Notes: generated by a model not told the origin, from the letters alone. DNA of 47,471 bases from Collinsella vaginalis (GCF_900176655.1 NZ_LT838860.1:8838-56308), one strand, 5' to 3'. Numbered from the stretch's first letter, positions 18,078-26,879 are shown. Program-made: numbers and translations.

Positions 18078-18941
18078 GTGAGGATCCGAAAACTTCTCAG
18101 CAATAACGCAGCTGCTGTAATGGATGAGTACGGTCGAGAAAAGATCGTTACTGGCAAAGGTGTGGCATATGGGCGGATGGTTGGAGAGCCTCCAAACTCC
18201 GATCGCATCGAAAAGGTTTTCTCGCTCTCAACGGACGACTTACGTCTCCGTTTCGAAGAGCTTCTAACTGAGCTTCCGATCGATCAGATTCGTGCTGTTG
18301 AGCAAATTGTGGATATGGTAAAAGCGGGCCTTGGACGTGAGGTGAGTGAATCTCTCTATATTGCTCTGGCTGACCACCTCAACCAGGCTCTTTCAAATTA
18401 TGTAAAAGGTCTTCGCGTTCCCAATGGACTCCTGATCGATGTCGTTCGGTTCTATCCCGATGAGTATCGCCTTGGCGTGCAGGCCCTTGGCGTTATTCAT
18501 GCGAACACAGGCATCGATCTTCCAATGGACGAGGCGGGTTTTATCGCGCTTCATATTGTCAACGCAGAGACAGGATCAGGTTCTGGAATTCAACGTGCGT
18601 CGTTTGTCGCCGAAGTCATCGCAGGTGTTCTGGAAATCATTCGCATCGAGCTTGGTATCGATATTGCCGAGGACTCACCTGTTCACTCGCGTCTCATCAA
18701 CCACCTCAGGTATTTTGCGAACCGCATACAAGATTCCGAGGATTTCAGCAGCGCAAAAGAAGATCTGGATTTACTCCGCGTGGTTTCTGCGACCTATGGT
18801 GCCGCATATCGCTGCGCGCAGTCGATTACGCAATACATCGAGGACAAATATGGTTGCCATGTTGGCGGAGAGGAGCTCTTGTATCTGACTATTCATGTTC
18901 AGCACACTATGCAGGAGAAAGAGGTAAAGGATCATGGCTGA
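18078..18941 (+). CDS. licT: BglG/LicT-family transcription antiterminator
   Basis: RNA-binding antiterminator that stabilises a RAT hairpin when its PTS substrate is present. The 287-residue protein has an N-terminal RNA-binding domain (RIRKLLSNNAAAVMDEYGREKIVTGKG, about residues 2-55) and two PRDs. The regulatory histidines sit in LADHLNQ and ALHIVNAE (PRD1) and in INHLRYFANR and TIHVQH (PRD2), so phosphorylation control looks intact. The GTG start at 18078 fits the conserved N terminus. It overlaps the PTS gene by 8 bp and lies behind its own leader terminator. Base composition is clearly less GC-rich than neighbouring genes, suggesting transfer. Confidence 0.93.
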   Translation: MRIRKLLSNNAAAVMDEYGREKIVTGKGVAYGRMVGEPPNSDRIEKVFSLSTDDLRLRFEELLTELPIDQIRAVEQIVDMVKAGLGREVSESLYIALADHLNQALSNYVKGLRVPNGLLIDVVRFYPDEYRLGVQALGVIHANTGIDLPMDEAGFIALHIVNAETGSGSGIQRASFVAEVIAGVLEIIRIELGIDIAEDSPVHSRLINHLRYFANRIQDSEDFSSAKEDLDLLRVVSATYGAAYRCAQSITQYIEDKYGCHVGGEELLYLTIHVQHTMQEKEVKDHG

Positions 18942-20874
18942 TTACCGTGAGCTGGCCGCATTCGTAATCAAGAATGTGGGCGGTCGCGAGAACGTTCAAG
19001 ACGTCACGCACTGTCTAACCAGATTGAGATTCAAACTGAATGATGAGGATCTGGTTGATGAGGATGCCCTGCTTGCCAATGGCGGAATCGTTACTGCTCA
19101 ACGCTCGGGAGGACGTTACCAAGTGGTGATCGGATCCCATGTCGACGCGGTGTACAAGGAGGTGATCCATCAACTGGGAATCGAAGAGGGTGTCTCGGCT
19201 CCTGTTGACAGCGGTGGGAGCATTCTCGACCGCTTGACCGCCATCATCACACAGACGATCGCCCCGACGCTGGGGGTACTTGGCGGAACGGCGCTTATCA
19301 CGGGTCTTATGGCTTTACTGGTCGCAGCTGGCGTTATTGTGAAGGACAGTGGGGAGTACTTGCTGCTGAACGCCCTCGGCAGCGCCTGTCTAACATTCTT
19401 TCCGGTAATCTTGGGATACACGTCTGCCAGGGCATTCGGATTGAATCCCTTTATTGGTATGATCCTCGGATGTGCCCTGGTCTTTCCCGACCTTGCTTCT
19501 GGTATGGGCTCCGGTGAGGCAATATATACTCTTTTGCCTGGTACCCCGCTTGCTATGCCCGTGTACAAGACGTTTTTCAGCATCCCAATACTGTTTCCAT
19601 CGACAGGCTACACTTCAACTGTGATCCCAATCATATTTGCGACCTATCTCGCATCGATTGTGGAGCGCAACACTAACAAGATCATGCCGCAGAAAGCTCA
19701 GATGTTTCTGACCCCCGCTGTGACCGTACTTGTTGCTGGGGTGATATCAGTTTTGATCGTGGGCCCTGTCTCGATTATGCTCACTAACTTAATTAGCTGG
19801 GGGATCAATGTCCTCCTGGACACGGTCCCCGTTATCGCATATATCGTCTTTGCCTTCGTCTATCAGCCTTTGGTTATTCTCGGTCTACACTGGGCTCTGA
19901 TCTCGGTCGGCATCATGGAGCTCATGGGAACGGGATCGACGCTGCTCATCGGGCTTATTTTCCCCGCATCCTTCGCACATCTTGCCGTTTGCGCCGCGAT
20001 CGCAATGCGGTCAAAAAGTGAGAGAATGCGCGAGATGTCAGTGGGCGCCGTGGTCTCAGCGTGCTTCTGCATCATCGAGCCATCAATCTATGGTGTCACC
20101 TTACCGGTGAAGAAACGATTCGGAATCTGCATGGTGGCTGGGACAATCGGAGCGGTGATTTCCGGACTCACGGGCACGCGGATGTTTGCGCTCACCATGG
20201 GTGTGACGGGGTTCGCAGGTTTCATCGATCCGGCCACAGGCAACGCTTCATCGGTGATGACGTGCATCATTGCCGTTGCTGTGACGATGGTCGTGGCGTT
20301 TGTGGCTGCATGGCTTAGCTATCGCCCACTTGATGATGGCATTGAACCTCAAAACAATGCGGGATTGGAGGAAGACGAAGGCGAGGCAGGAAAACTGGCC
20401 ACGCGTCACGAGCACGTTTCCATCATTGCTCCTGTTAACGGCAAGGTTGTGCGCTCCGCGCCTTCTGCCGGCGCGACGCGCATCCTGATGGAAACAGCGG
20501 GTCGCACCTCCCTTATCGCTCCACTCGGGGGCGAGGTGTCGTACCCATCCCTGCCCGGCGCGATGGAAGTTCGATCCGCCGGGGGCATCCTCGTGCGCAT
20601 GTCATTCGATGATGATGCGATCAAGTATGGCGGAGGCTCAATAACATGGCTTGTGCCTGCGGGTTCACATGTGCTGCCCGGTGACGAGGTCGCATATGTC
20701 GAAGGGCCCTCAGATAACCTTGTGATGACGCTCGACGCCATACTCGGGCGTGGGTGCCTCGATGCCATCGTAACGGCGAAGGATGTTGTCACCGCTGGCG
20801 ATGAGGTCATCGCGGCGATCTCCGATGTGCACGCCGAAGGTACGTTGCCTTTTAATGCTGAGGTGGTGGCATGA
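18934..20874 (+). CDS. PTS beta-glucoside-type permease, EIIBC with degenerate EIIA
   Basis: Sugar-importing and phosphorylating membrane permease, 646 residues, order EIIB-EIIC-EIIA. EIIB has its phosphocysteine at 27 (THCLTRLRF). EIIC spans about 110-460 with the family motif in the form IIEPSIYGV. The C-terminal ~150 residues align in outline with EIIA (APVNGKV, LIAPLGGEV, GDEVAYVE). However, the two EIIA histidines, normally in KHAIG and HIGID, are replaced (GAMEV and VRMSF, near 545-555). It therefore probably needs an EIIA supplied in trans. The sugar is unknown. It sits between the antiterminator and an ADP-ribosylglycohydrolase-fold gene, overlapping both. Confidence 0.88.
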   Translation: MADYRELAAFVIKNVGGRENVQDVTHCLTRLRFKLNDEDLVDEDALLANGGIVTAQRSGGRYQVVIGSHVDAVYKEVIHQLGIEEGVSAPVDSGGSILDRLTAIITQTIAPTLGVLGGTALITGLMALLVAAGVIVKDSGEYLLLNALGSACLTFFPVILGYTSARAFGLNPFIGMILGCALVFPDLASGMGSGEAIYTLLPGTPLAMPVYKTFFSIPILFPSTGYTSTVIPIIFATYLASIVERNTNKIMPQKAQMFLTPAVTVLVAGVISVLIVGPVSIMLTNLISWGINVLLDTVPVIAYIVFAFVYQPLVILGLHWALISVGIMELMGTGSTLLIGLIFPASFAHLAVCAAIAMRSKSERMREMSVGAVVSACFCIIEPSIYGVTLPVKKRFGICMVAGTIGAVISGLTGTRMFALTMGVTGFAGFIDPATGNASSVMTCIIAVAVTMVVAFVAAWLSYRPLDDGIEPQNNAGLEEDEGEAGKLATRHEHVSIIAPVNGKVVRSAPSAGATRILMETAGRTSLIAPLGGEVSYPSLPGAMEVRSAGGILVRMSFDDDAIKYGGGSITWLVPAGSHVLPGDEVAYVEGPSDNLVMTLDAILGRGCLDAIVTAKDVVTAGDEVIAAISDVHAEGTLPFNAEVVA

Positions 20875-21869
20875 ATAGCTTCAGTCGCGCCGACCGCGCG
20901 TGGGGTGCGCTCCTCGGCTGTGCGGTTGGGGATGCAATGGGCATGCCCACTGAGATGATGTCCATAGACGACATCGAGGAAGTGTTTCCCAATGGCATCG
21001 ATCGGTTCTATCCTTCGAGCGAAAGAGACCTTTTCGGTAGGTCTATGAAGGCGGGGACGGTGACCGATGATACGGTGAATACCGTGCTTGTTGCAGAGAT
21101 GTATATCTCTAGCGGCGGGTCTATTGATCCAAAGGCTTATATAGACGGTCTGATGGCTTGGGTCGATGAGCACCGCACAATTGCAGACCTCGTGGTTGGC
21201 CCAAGCACCCGACGTGCCCTTGAATCGATTGAGCGCGGCATGCCAATCGAGCGGGCAGGAATATTTGGTGTGACAAATGGCGCGGCGATGAAAATAAGCC
21301 CCGTCGGTATCGTGCGTGATTATAGGCACCTTATTTCGCTGGTGGACGAAGTCGAATGCATCTGTATTCCAACGCATAATACAAGCCCGGCGATCGCATG
21401 CGCGTCGGCCATTGCAACAGCAGTGAGCTACGGCGTTCGTGGGGGTGATTCAATCTACGAGCTCTGGGAGGTTGCTCTTGATGCGGCGCGCGAAGGTGCG
21501 CGTCGTGGCTACAACGCCCCTTCGCCTGACGTTGTCGGCAGGCTCGAATCCGTTCAGAGGCTAGCATTTTCTGAGGGTTCCAGCGCTGTAATCTCTGCTT
21601 TGAGGCATAGGTTTGGTACGGGTATGTCGGCTGCTGAGACGGCCCCGGCTGCGCTTGCCGTGGTAACACTTGCTGATGGCGATCCAATGCGCGCCGCTAG
21701 CATTGCGGCGACGTTGGGAGGTGATACCGACACAATAGGATCGATTGCGTCATCGATATGCGGAGCGATGAGGCCGGTTTTCACCATGGAGACCGCGGCT
21801 TTCATCGATCAGGTTAATGGCTTGGATCTTAGGGGGCTTGCTGAGCGCTTAGCTGCCGTCTCTGATTAG
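20871..21869 (+). CDS. ADP-ribosylglycohydrolase (DraG/ARH) family protein
   Basis: A 332-residue member of the fold that cleaves N-glycosidic bonds with two metal ions. Metal-binding motifs are intact: GDAMGMPTE near the N terminus, TVTDDT near residue 64 and GGDTDTIGS near 283. Its ATG overlaps the PTS stop (ATGA), so the two are translated together. Inference: rather than reversing protein ADP-ribosylation, it may hydrolyse a phosphorylated N-glycoside or nucleoside-like compound brought in by the PTS. The gene shares the lower GC content of this module. Confidence 0.88.
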   Translation: MNSFSRADRAWGALLGCAVGDAMGMPTEMMSIDDIEEVFPNGIDRFYPSSERDLFGRSMKAGTVTDDTVNTVLVAEMYISSGGSIDPKAYIDGLMAWVDEHRTIADLVVGPSTRRALESIERGMPIERAGIFGVTNGAAMKISPVGIVRDYRHLISLVDEVECICIPTHNTSPAIACASAIATAVSYGVRGGDSIYELWEVALDAAREGARRGYNAPSPDVVGRLESVQRLAFSEGSSAVISALRHRFGTGMSAAETAPAALAVVTLADGDPMRAASIAATLGGDTDTIGSIASSICGAMRPVFTMETAAFIDQVNGLDLRGLAERLAAVSD

Positions 21870-21978
21870 ACCGGGATATCCTGAGGCTTCAGGCGCTTAA
21901 GGGTTCGGGCGCTGCATGTTGGCACCCCAGATTGAGCGTGTTAAGACGCGCATAGAGCTCCAGATGATCGTTTGGGTT

Positions 21979-22013
21979 CCGGTGTGGTTGTCCAGTAGGG
22001 GCGGCCACACCGG
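21979..22013 (+). terminator. Hairpin after the PTS module
   Basis: CCGGTGTGG pairs perfectly with CCACACCGG around a 17-nt loop, followed by CTATTGATTTTAT. It is a weak intrinsic terminator between the PTS module and the convergent XRE gene. Confidence 0.5.
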
Positions 22014-22101
22014 CTATTGATTTTATCGACATGGTCTCTGAACGTCGTCCTGGATGCACAGAGGCCCCTGTATGCATGTGGTCATACACCTACAGGACCG
22101 C

Positions 22102-22737
22102 TCACCCAAGCACACTATCCACGATCGCCATCTCGACATACATGACCAGGAAACCCGCAATCCCGCCCAGGATCGCCATGCCGCCGATGCGGAGCGCTTT
22201 CATCCACCAGGGTGCAAGGCGCCTGCGGCGGGACACCGCGGTGGAGCGATCGGGCTCTCGTCCTTCGTAGAATGCGAGGACCTCCTGATATATCACAAGG
22301 TCATGGTCGAGCTTGATCTTCTCCACCCAGAAGGCGGCGAATATGGCCGCGCCGGCAAACAGCGCGACGAGCAGGAGCGTCGGCACCGCGTGCTCCAGGG
22401 GCCAGTTCCAGATGATGGTCTGTGTGGTGAACCAGATGCCCGCAGCGGCTGCGAGCGCAATGAGCGCAAGCATGGCAACACTGAGGTTGCGGAAGGTCCG
22501 GATGCCGCTGTCGATCGTCTTTGCCATGGTCTCAACATCTCCTTTGATAAGGGAGTCCGCGGTCACTCTGAAGATCTTGGAGAGGAGGAGCAGGCTCTGG
22601 ATGTCAGGGAAGGTTCGGCCATTTTCCCAGCTGCTGATCGTCTGACGGCTCACATACACCCGTGCGGCCAGCTCGTCTTGGGACATATCCGCATTCGTCC
22701 GCAGACCGCGGATGTGGTTCCCGATCTCCAACCCCAT
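22102..22737 (-). CDS. XRE-family regulator with C-terminal membrane domain
   Basis: A 211-residue protein with an N-terminal XRE helix-turn-helix (residues ~5-60: MSQDELAARVYVSRQTISSWENGRTFPD). Three or four hydrophobic segments follow (about 90-115, 120-140 and 185-210), separated by a charged stretch EKIKLDHDLVIYQ. Such membrane-anchored XRE proteins are seen in Firmicutes and Coriobacteriia and may link envelope state to transcription; the target is unknown. ATG at 22737 is preferred because GGAGG lies 8 nt upstream on the minus strand; an in-frame ATG at 22755 lies before it. Confidence 0.88.
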   Translation of the reverse strand: MGLEIGNHIRGLRTNADMSQDELAARVYVSRQTISSWENGRTFPDIQSLLLLSKIFRVTADSLIKGDVETMAKTIDSGIRTFRNLSVAMLALIALAAAAGIWFTTQTIIWNWPLEHAVPTLLLVALFAGAAIFAAFWVEKIKLDHDLVIYQEVLAFYEGREPDRSTAVSRRRRLAPWWMKALRIGGMAILGGIAGFLVMYVEMAIVDSVLG

Positions 22738-22977
22738 GCTCCCCACCTCCTTCAATCACGCTGTGGCCCCGTGCTGTCTCAACCATGGCGCATCGCGTCG
22801 CATCGTACCATCAAAGGGTTTCGACATCCGGTTCACCGGTCGGGTCGGTGCTGTCAAATGCTCTTTACGATGGTTATCACCTTGCGTTTTCATACTCTCC
22901 TCCTGTGGCGGCGGGGGGGGCGGAACCTCATGCAGGTTGTGTCCAGTGGCCCTAATGGATGGCGCCCGTGCCCGTGT

Positions 22978-23046
22978 CCTCCAAAACGTCATCTCGACGC
23001 CATTCCAGAGGCGATTTGCATGGGACCGCCGTCCAGATGACGTTTT
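22978..23046 (-). repeat. Solitary, inverted copy of the 69-bp structured repeat
   Basis: Read on the minus strand this is exactly 69 bp, like the four tandem units at 10641-11043. It ends with the same GTTTTGGAGG as unit 2 and shares GCCTCTGGA and GTCGAGA at matching offsets. The stem differs, however: AAACGTCATCT pairs with AGATGACGTTT, fully Watson-Crick, where the array has AAACGTACTTT with AGAGTATGTTT. Pairing is kept while bases change. Confidence 0.82.
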
Positions 23047-23407
23047 GAGGCTCGTTTGCGCCGAACGGGGCAGTGCGGGGCCGGAGAGCAGGAGTTGGAG
23101 GATCGGGAACCAGGCCGCAAGTGGCGCCAACGTTGAGTGAGCGCATCGCTCCACCGCCAAGCGAGAGCGGCCTGCCGACACCGCACACTCAAAGCCGCCC
23201 TCCGCTCCGCCGCGCGAACACAAGATGTGGCTCCGCACATCCGCAGCTGTTCGTAATCCTCGATTAGTGGATTTTCAATCAAATATGGCGACGCCCCGCC
23301 CTCCGCACGCACCTTGAAAGACCGCAGGTGTCCGCGTTGACACCTATAAACCCGTCCGACTGGTTCGTTGATGACAGACTTGTCATCCAACCGTTTTACC
23401 TGCTGCA

Positions 23408-23456
23408 ACACAATATGTAGTGATTGATAAGAAAAAATGTACATCATATGGTGGAG
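23408..23456 (+). promoter_or_regulatory. Two NrdR-box-like sites upstream of nrdD
   Basis: ACACAATATGTAGTGA (23408-23423) is very close to the NrdR box consensus acaCwAtATaTwGtgt. A weaker second site, ACATCATATGGTGGAG, starts 33 bp later (23441-23456), about three helical turns, as in known NrdR tandem boxes. NrdR represses ribonucleotide reductase genes according to the ATP/dATP state. Confidence 0.7.
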
Positions 23457-23651
23457 AAGTTGGCCTACTATAGAAGGGCAGCACATCAGCTGCATCGATG
23501 CGCCAAACCTTGTGTCCGCGCGACAGCGCATCATGCAAACGTAGTTCAACCGTGGCTGGAGAAGAGGAACCCGAGGGGCGCGAGCCTATCGGGCGGGGGC
23601 TTCCCACCACGAAGGGCATCTATCGGACCGAGCTGGGGAAGGGCGGCAACC

Positions 23652-25874
23652 ATGAAGATCATCAAGCGGAGCGGAGCCGAGGTCGCGTTCGACATCGACA
23701 AGATCATCAACGCCATCAAGGGGGCCAACGCCGAGGTGCAGGAGGCCGATCGCCTGAGCGAGCGCGGCATCGCCTTCGCCGCGCAGAACGTCGCCGAAGC
23801 CTGCGAAGCCGCGGGCCACACCGTCTCCGTCGAAGAGATCCAGGACATGGTCGAGAACGAGATCATGAAGCTCGGCCACTTCGAGGTTGCCCGCCGCTAC
23901 ATCATCTACCGCTACCTGCAGAGCCTGAAGCGCACCAAGAACACCACGGACGATAAGATCCTCTCCCTCATCGAGTGCAACAACGAGGAGGTCAAGCAGG
24001 AGAACTCCAACAAGAACCCAACCGTCAACTCGGTGCAGCGCGATTACATGGCCGGCGAGGTCTCCAAGGACCTGACCCAGCGCGTCCTGCTTCCCGCCGA
24101 GGTGGTGGAGGCCCACAACGAGGGCATCATCCACTTCCATGACTCTGACTACTTCGCCCAGCACATGCACAACTGCGACCTCGTGAACCTCGAGGACATG
24201 CTGCAGAACGGCACGGTCATCTCGGGCACGCTCATCGAGCGCCCGCACAGCTTCTCAACCGCCTGCAACATCGCCACGCAGATCATCGCCCAGGTGGCCT
24301 CCTGCCAGTACGGCGGCCAGTCCATCTCCCTCACGCACCTTGCGCCGTTCGTCGACGTGAGCCGTCAGAAGATCCGCCGCCAGGTCCTCTCCGAGCTCGA
24401 GGAGCTCGGGGTCAGCGCCGACGCCGAGAAGGTCTCCTCCGTGGTGGAGGAGCGCCTCCGCGATGAGATACGGCGCGGCGTCCAGACCATCCAGTACCAG
24501 GTGGTCACCTTGATGACCACCAACGGCCAGGCGCCTTTCGTCACGGTTTTCATGTACCTCAACGAGGCCCGTAGCGAGGCCGAGAAGCGCGATCTGGCGA
24601 TGATCATCGAGGAGACCCTGCGCCAGCGCTATGAGGGCGTGAAGAACGAGGCCGGCGTCTGGGTCACCCCCGCCTTCCCCAAGCTCATCTACGTGCTCGA
24701 AGAGGACAACATCACCGAGGGGACCCCGTATTTCCACCTCACGGAGCTCGCCGCCAAGTGCACGGCGCGCCGCATGGTGCCCGACTACATCTCCGAGAAG
24801 AAGATGCGCGAGCTCAAGCTCTCGAAGGGCGAGGTGGCAGGCGAGGGCGACACCTACACCTGCATGGGCTGCCGCAGCTTCCTCACGCCCGACCGCTCGG
24901 GCAACGGTTACGGCAACGTGGCCAAGGCCGGCAACTACGAGCCCGATCGCCCCAAGTACTACGGCCGCTTCAACCAGGGCGTGGTCACCATCAACCTGCC
25001 CGATGTTGCCCTCTCCTCCAAGCGCGACATGGACCGCTTCTGGGAGATCTTCGATGAGCGTCTGGAGCTCTGCCATCGCGCGCTGCGCTGCCGCCACGAG
25101 CGCCTGAAGGGCACCCTTTCCGACGCCGCGCCCATCCTCTGGCAGTACGGCGCCCTCGCGCGCCTGGGCAAGGGCGAGGTCATCGACCCGCTGCTCTACG
25201 GCGGCTACTCCACGATCAGCCTGGGTTACGCCGGCCTCTACGAGTGCGTCAAGTACATGACGGGCGCCTCCCACACCGATGCCGCCGGCACGCCGTTCGC
25301 CATGGCCGTCATGCAGCACATGAACGACAAGTGCACTGAGTGGAAGGATGCCGAGGACATCGACTACTCCATCTACGGCACGCCGCTTGAGTCAACGACG
25401 TACAAGTTCGCCAAGGCCCTGCAGCGCCGCTTCGGGATCGTCCCCGGCGTGACGGACAAGGGCTACATCACGAACAGCTACCACGTGCACGTCACCGAGG
25501 AGATCGACGCCTTCGACAAGCTGAAGTTCGAGAGCCAGTTCCAGCGCCTGTCCCCGGGCGGCGCCATCTCCTACGTCGAAGTGCCCAACATGCAGGACAA
25601 CCTCAAGGCGGTCGTCCGCGTGATGCAGTACATCTACGACAACATCATGTACGCGGAGCTCAACACCAAGAGCGACTACTGCCAGAAATGCGGCTTCGAC
25701 GGTGAGATCCAGATCGTCGAGGACGATGGCAAGCTCGTCTGGGAGTGCCCCAAGTGCGGCAACCGCGATCAGGAGACGCTGAACGTCGCCCGTCGCACCT
25801 GCGGCTACATCGGAACCCAGTTCTGGAACCAGGGCCGAACGGAGGAGATCCGCGACCGGGTGCTCCATCTGTAG
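23652..25874 (+). CDS. nrdD: Anaerobic ribonucleoside-triphosphate reductase
   Basis: Class III glycyl-radical enzyme that reduces NTPs to dNTPs without oxygen. The 740-residue protein has an N-terminal ATP-cone (KIIKRSGAEVAFDIDKI, about 1-95), the barrel domain, a C-terminal zinc site of four cysteines (CQKCG and CPKCG), and the radical glycine near 718 in RRTCGYIG. ATG 23652 gives the conserved N terminus; the frame stays open upstream to 23424, including the NrdR boxes, so the longer start is rejected. It works with the activase NrdG encoded 417 bp downstream and separated from it by a 26-bp hairpin. Confidence 0.96.
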   Translation: MKIIKRSGAEVAFDIDKIINAIKGANAEVQEADRLSERGIAFAAQNVAEACEAAGHTVSVEEIQDMVENEIMKLGHFEVARRYIIYRYLQSLKRTKNTTDDKILSLIECNNEEVKQENSNKNPTVNSVQRDYMAGEVSKDLTQRVLLPAEVVEAHNEGIIHFHDSDYFAQHMHNCDLVNLEDMLQNGTVISGTLIERPHSFSTACNIATQIIAQVASCQYGGQSISLTHLAPFVDVSRQKIRRQVLSELEELGVSADAEKVSSVVEERLRDEIRRGVQTIQYQVVTLMTTNGQAPFVTVFMYLNEARSEAEKRDLAMIIEETLRQRYEGVKNEAGVWVTPAFPKLIYVLEEDNITEGTPYFHLTELAAKCTARRMVPDYISEKKMRELKLSKGEVAGEGDTYTCMGCRSFLTPDRSGNGYGNVAKAGNYEPDRPKYYGRFNQGVVTINLPDVALSSKRDMDRFWEIFDERLELCHRALRCRHERLKGTLSDAAPILWQYGALARLGKGEVIDPLLYGGYSTISLGYAGLYECVKYMTGASHTDAAGTPFAMAVMQHMNDKCTEWKDAEDIDYSIYGTPLESTTYKFAKALQRRFGIVPGVTDKGYITNSYHVHVTEEIDAFDKLKFESQFQRLSPGGAISYVEVPNMQDNLKAVVRVMQYIYDNIMYAELNTKSDYCQKCGFDGEIQIVEDDGKLVWECPKCGNRDQETLNVARRTCGYIGTQFWNQGRTEEIRDRVLHL

Positions 25875-25883
25875 GGGTTCTCG

Positions 25884-25967
25884 GGGCTGGGCAGGGGTGC
25901 GACATCCCGTGCTCAGACAGCGGGCTACGCCCGAACTGCGCCGGGACGTCGCGCCCCTGCCCAGCCC
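25884..25967 (+). repeat. Giant 26-bp hairpin between nrdD and nrdG
   Basis: The arm at 25884-25909 pairs with 25942-25967 along all 26 positions, two of them G-T wobbles. The 32-nt loop contains a smaller stem CGGGC/GCCCG with a TAC loop. No T-run follows. It starts 10 nt after the nrdD stop, similar to the hairpins after oppF and proC. Its loop shares a GGCTxCGC...GAAC-like core with them but is longer, so relatedness is only suggestive. Confidence 0.7.
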
Positions 25968-26291
25968 ATGAACGGGCTACGGGGCACGCGGGCGCGAGAG
26001 TCTCTGAGGAGGAAGCTGGGCTGCTGTGTGATGGCGGTCCCGGTCGCCCCGAGGGCTGCAACGGCCATGGGCAGATTTGGCTGTCGTCGCGGTTGCGGAG
26101 CCCAAGTGGCCCTCAGCGCTCTCGTTGGGGGAATACGCTTCTTGTTCTCGAGGCAGTCGATGCGTCCGCTCAAACGAGCGCATCTCAACGCGGGCAATCC
26201 TGCCAAGAATGTAACGGTGAGAGGGAAGTACGGGGAGACGGGATGGCCGCAGGCTGTCCCGTCCGATCTAGGTGAGCCCCGAGGAGTGTGC
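25968..26291. other. Region between nrdD hairpin and nrdG
   Basis: The nrdG frame stays open throughout and has an ATG at 26031 after GAGGAGG, but the encoded peptide is unlike NrdG. A small hairpin (GACGGGA / TCCCGTC, 26237-26263) lies just before the nrdG ribosome site. No riboswitch is recognised. Confidence 0.45.
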
Positions 26292-26879
26292 ATGAATTAC
26301 GCAACGATCAAGTACACCGATATCGCCAACGGTGAGGGCGTGCGCACGTCGCTGTTCGTCTCGGGGTGCCGGCGCGGTTGCCCGTTCTGCTTCAACGAGG
26401 CCGCGTGGAACTTCCATGCAGGCGAGCCGTTCACCCGTGCGGTGGAGGACGAGATCATCGAGAGCCTGGCGACCCCGTTCATGGACGGCCTCACGGTGCT
26501 CGGGGGCGAGCCTATGGAACCAGAGAATCAGGCAGGGCTCGTAGGCTTCTTGGAGCGGGTCCGCGAGGCGTATCCGCGCGAGAGCGGGAAGACGATATGG
26601 ATCTACACAGGGGATGTCTTTCACATCGAGCTCGTCCCCGGCGGCCGCCATCACCGGACCGCCACCACAGATCGCATCCTTGAGCTTGCGGACATCCTGG
26701 TGGACGGCCCCTTCGTCCAGGCGAAGCACGACATCGACCTGAGGTTCCGCGGCTCCTCGAACCAACGGATCATCGACCTCGTGCGTACGCGCGAGAAGAT
26801 GGCCTCAGGTGCTGGGGCGAGGGAGGCGGTCACGCTCTGGGAGGACGACCCCATCTTCTCCACGCATGAGATGATCTGA
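26292..26879 (+). CDS. nrdG: Anaerobic ribonucleotide reductase activating protein
   Basis: Radical-SAM activase that generates the glycyl radical on NrdD. The iron-sulfur-binding cysteines lie in SGCRRGCPFCFN (CX3CX2C) near residue 30, followed by GGEPM and the IWIYTGDVF segment. At 195 residues it is a normal length, ending with a small extension. ATG 26292 follows GAGGAG at 26281-26286 and matches the conserved MNYATIKYTDIANGEG start. It is downstream of nrdD on the same strand. Confidence 0.94.
   Translation: MNYATIKYTDIANGEGVRTSLFVSGCRRGCPFCFNEAAWNFHAGEPFTRAVEDEIIESLATPFMDGLTVLGGEPMEPENQAGLVGFLERVREAYPRESGKTIWIYTGDVFHIELVPGGRHHRTATTDRILELADILVDGPFVQAKHDIDLRFRGSSNQRIIDLVRTREKMASGAGAREAVTLWEDDPIFSTHEMI

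Larger units (their letters stand above)
22738..23651. other. 914-bp gene-free region between XRE regulator and nrdD
   Basis: Several frames are open, but none has a recognisable protein or ribosome site. It holds a run of eight G at 22913-22920, a solitary inverted copy of the 69-bp structured repeat (22978-23046), an AT-rich stretch with likely NrdR boxes (23408-23456), and the nrdD leader of almost 200 nt. Confidence 0.7.

Noticed and set aside
22913-22920. Run of eight G as a phase-variation tract
   Set aside because: It is not inside a supported gene or between promoter elements, so slippage would have no evident effect.
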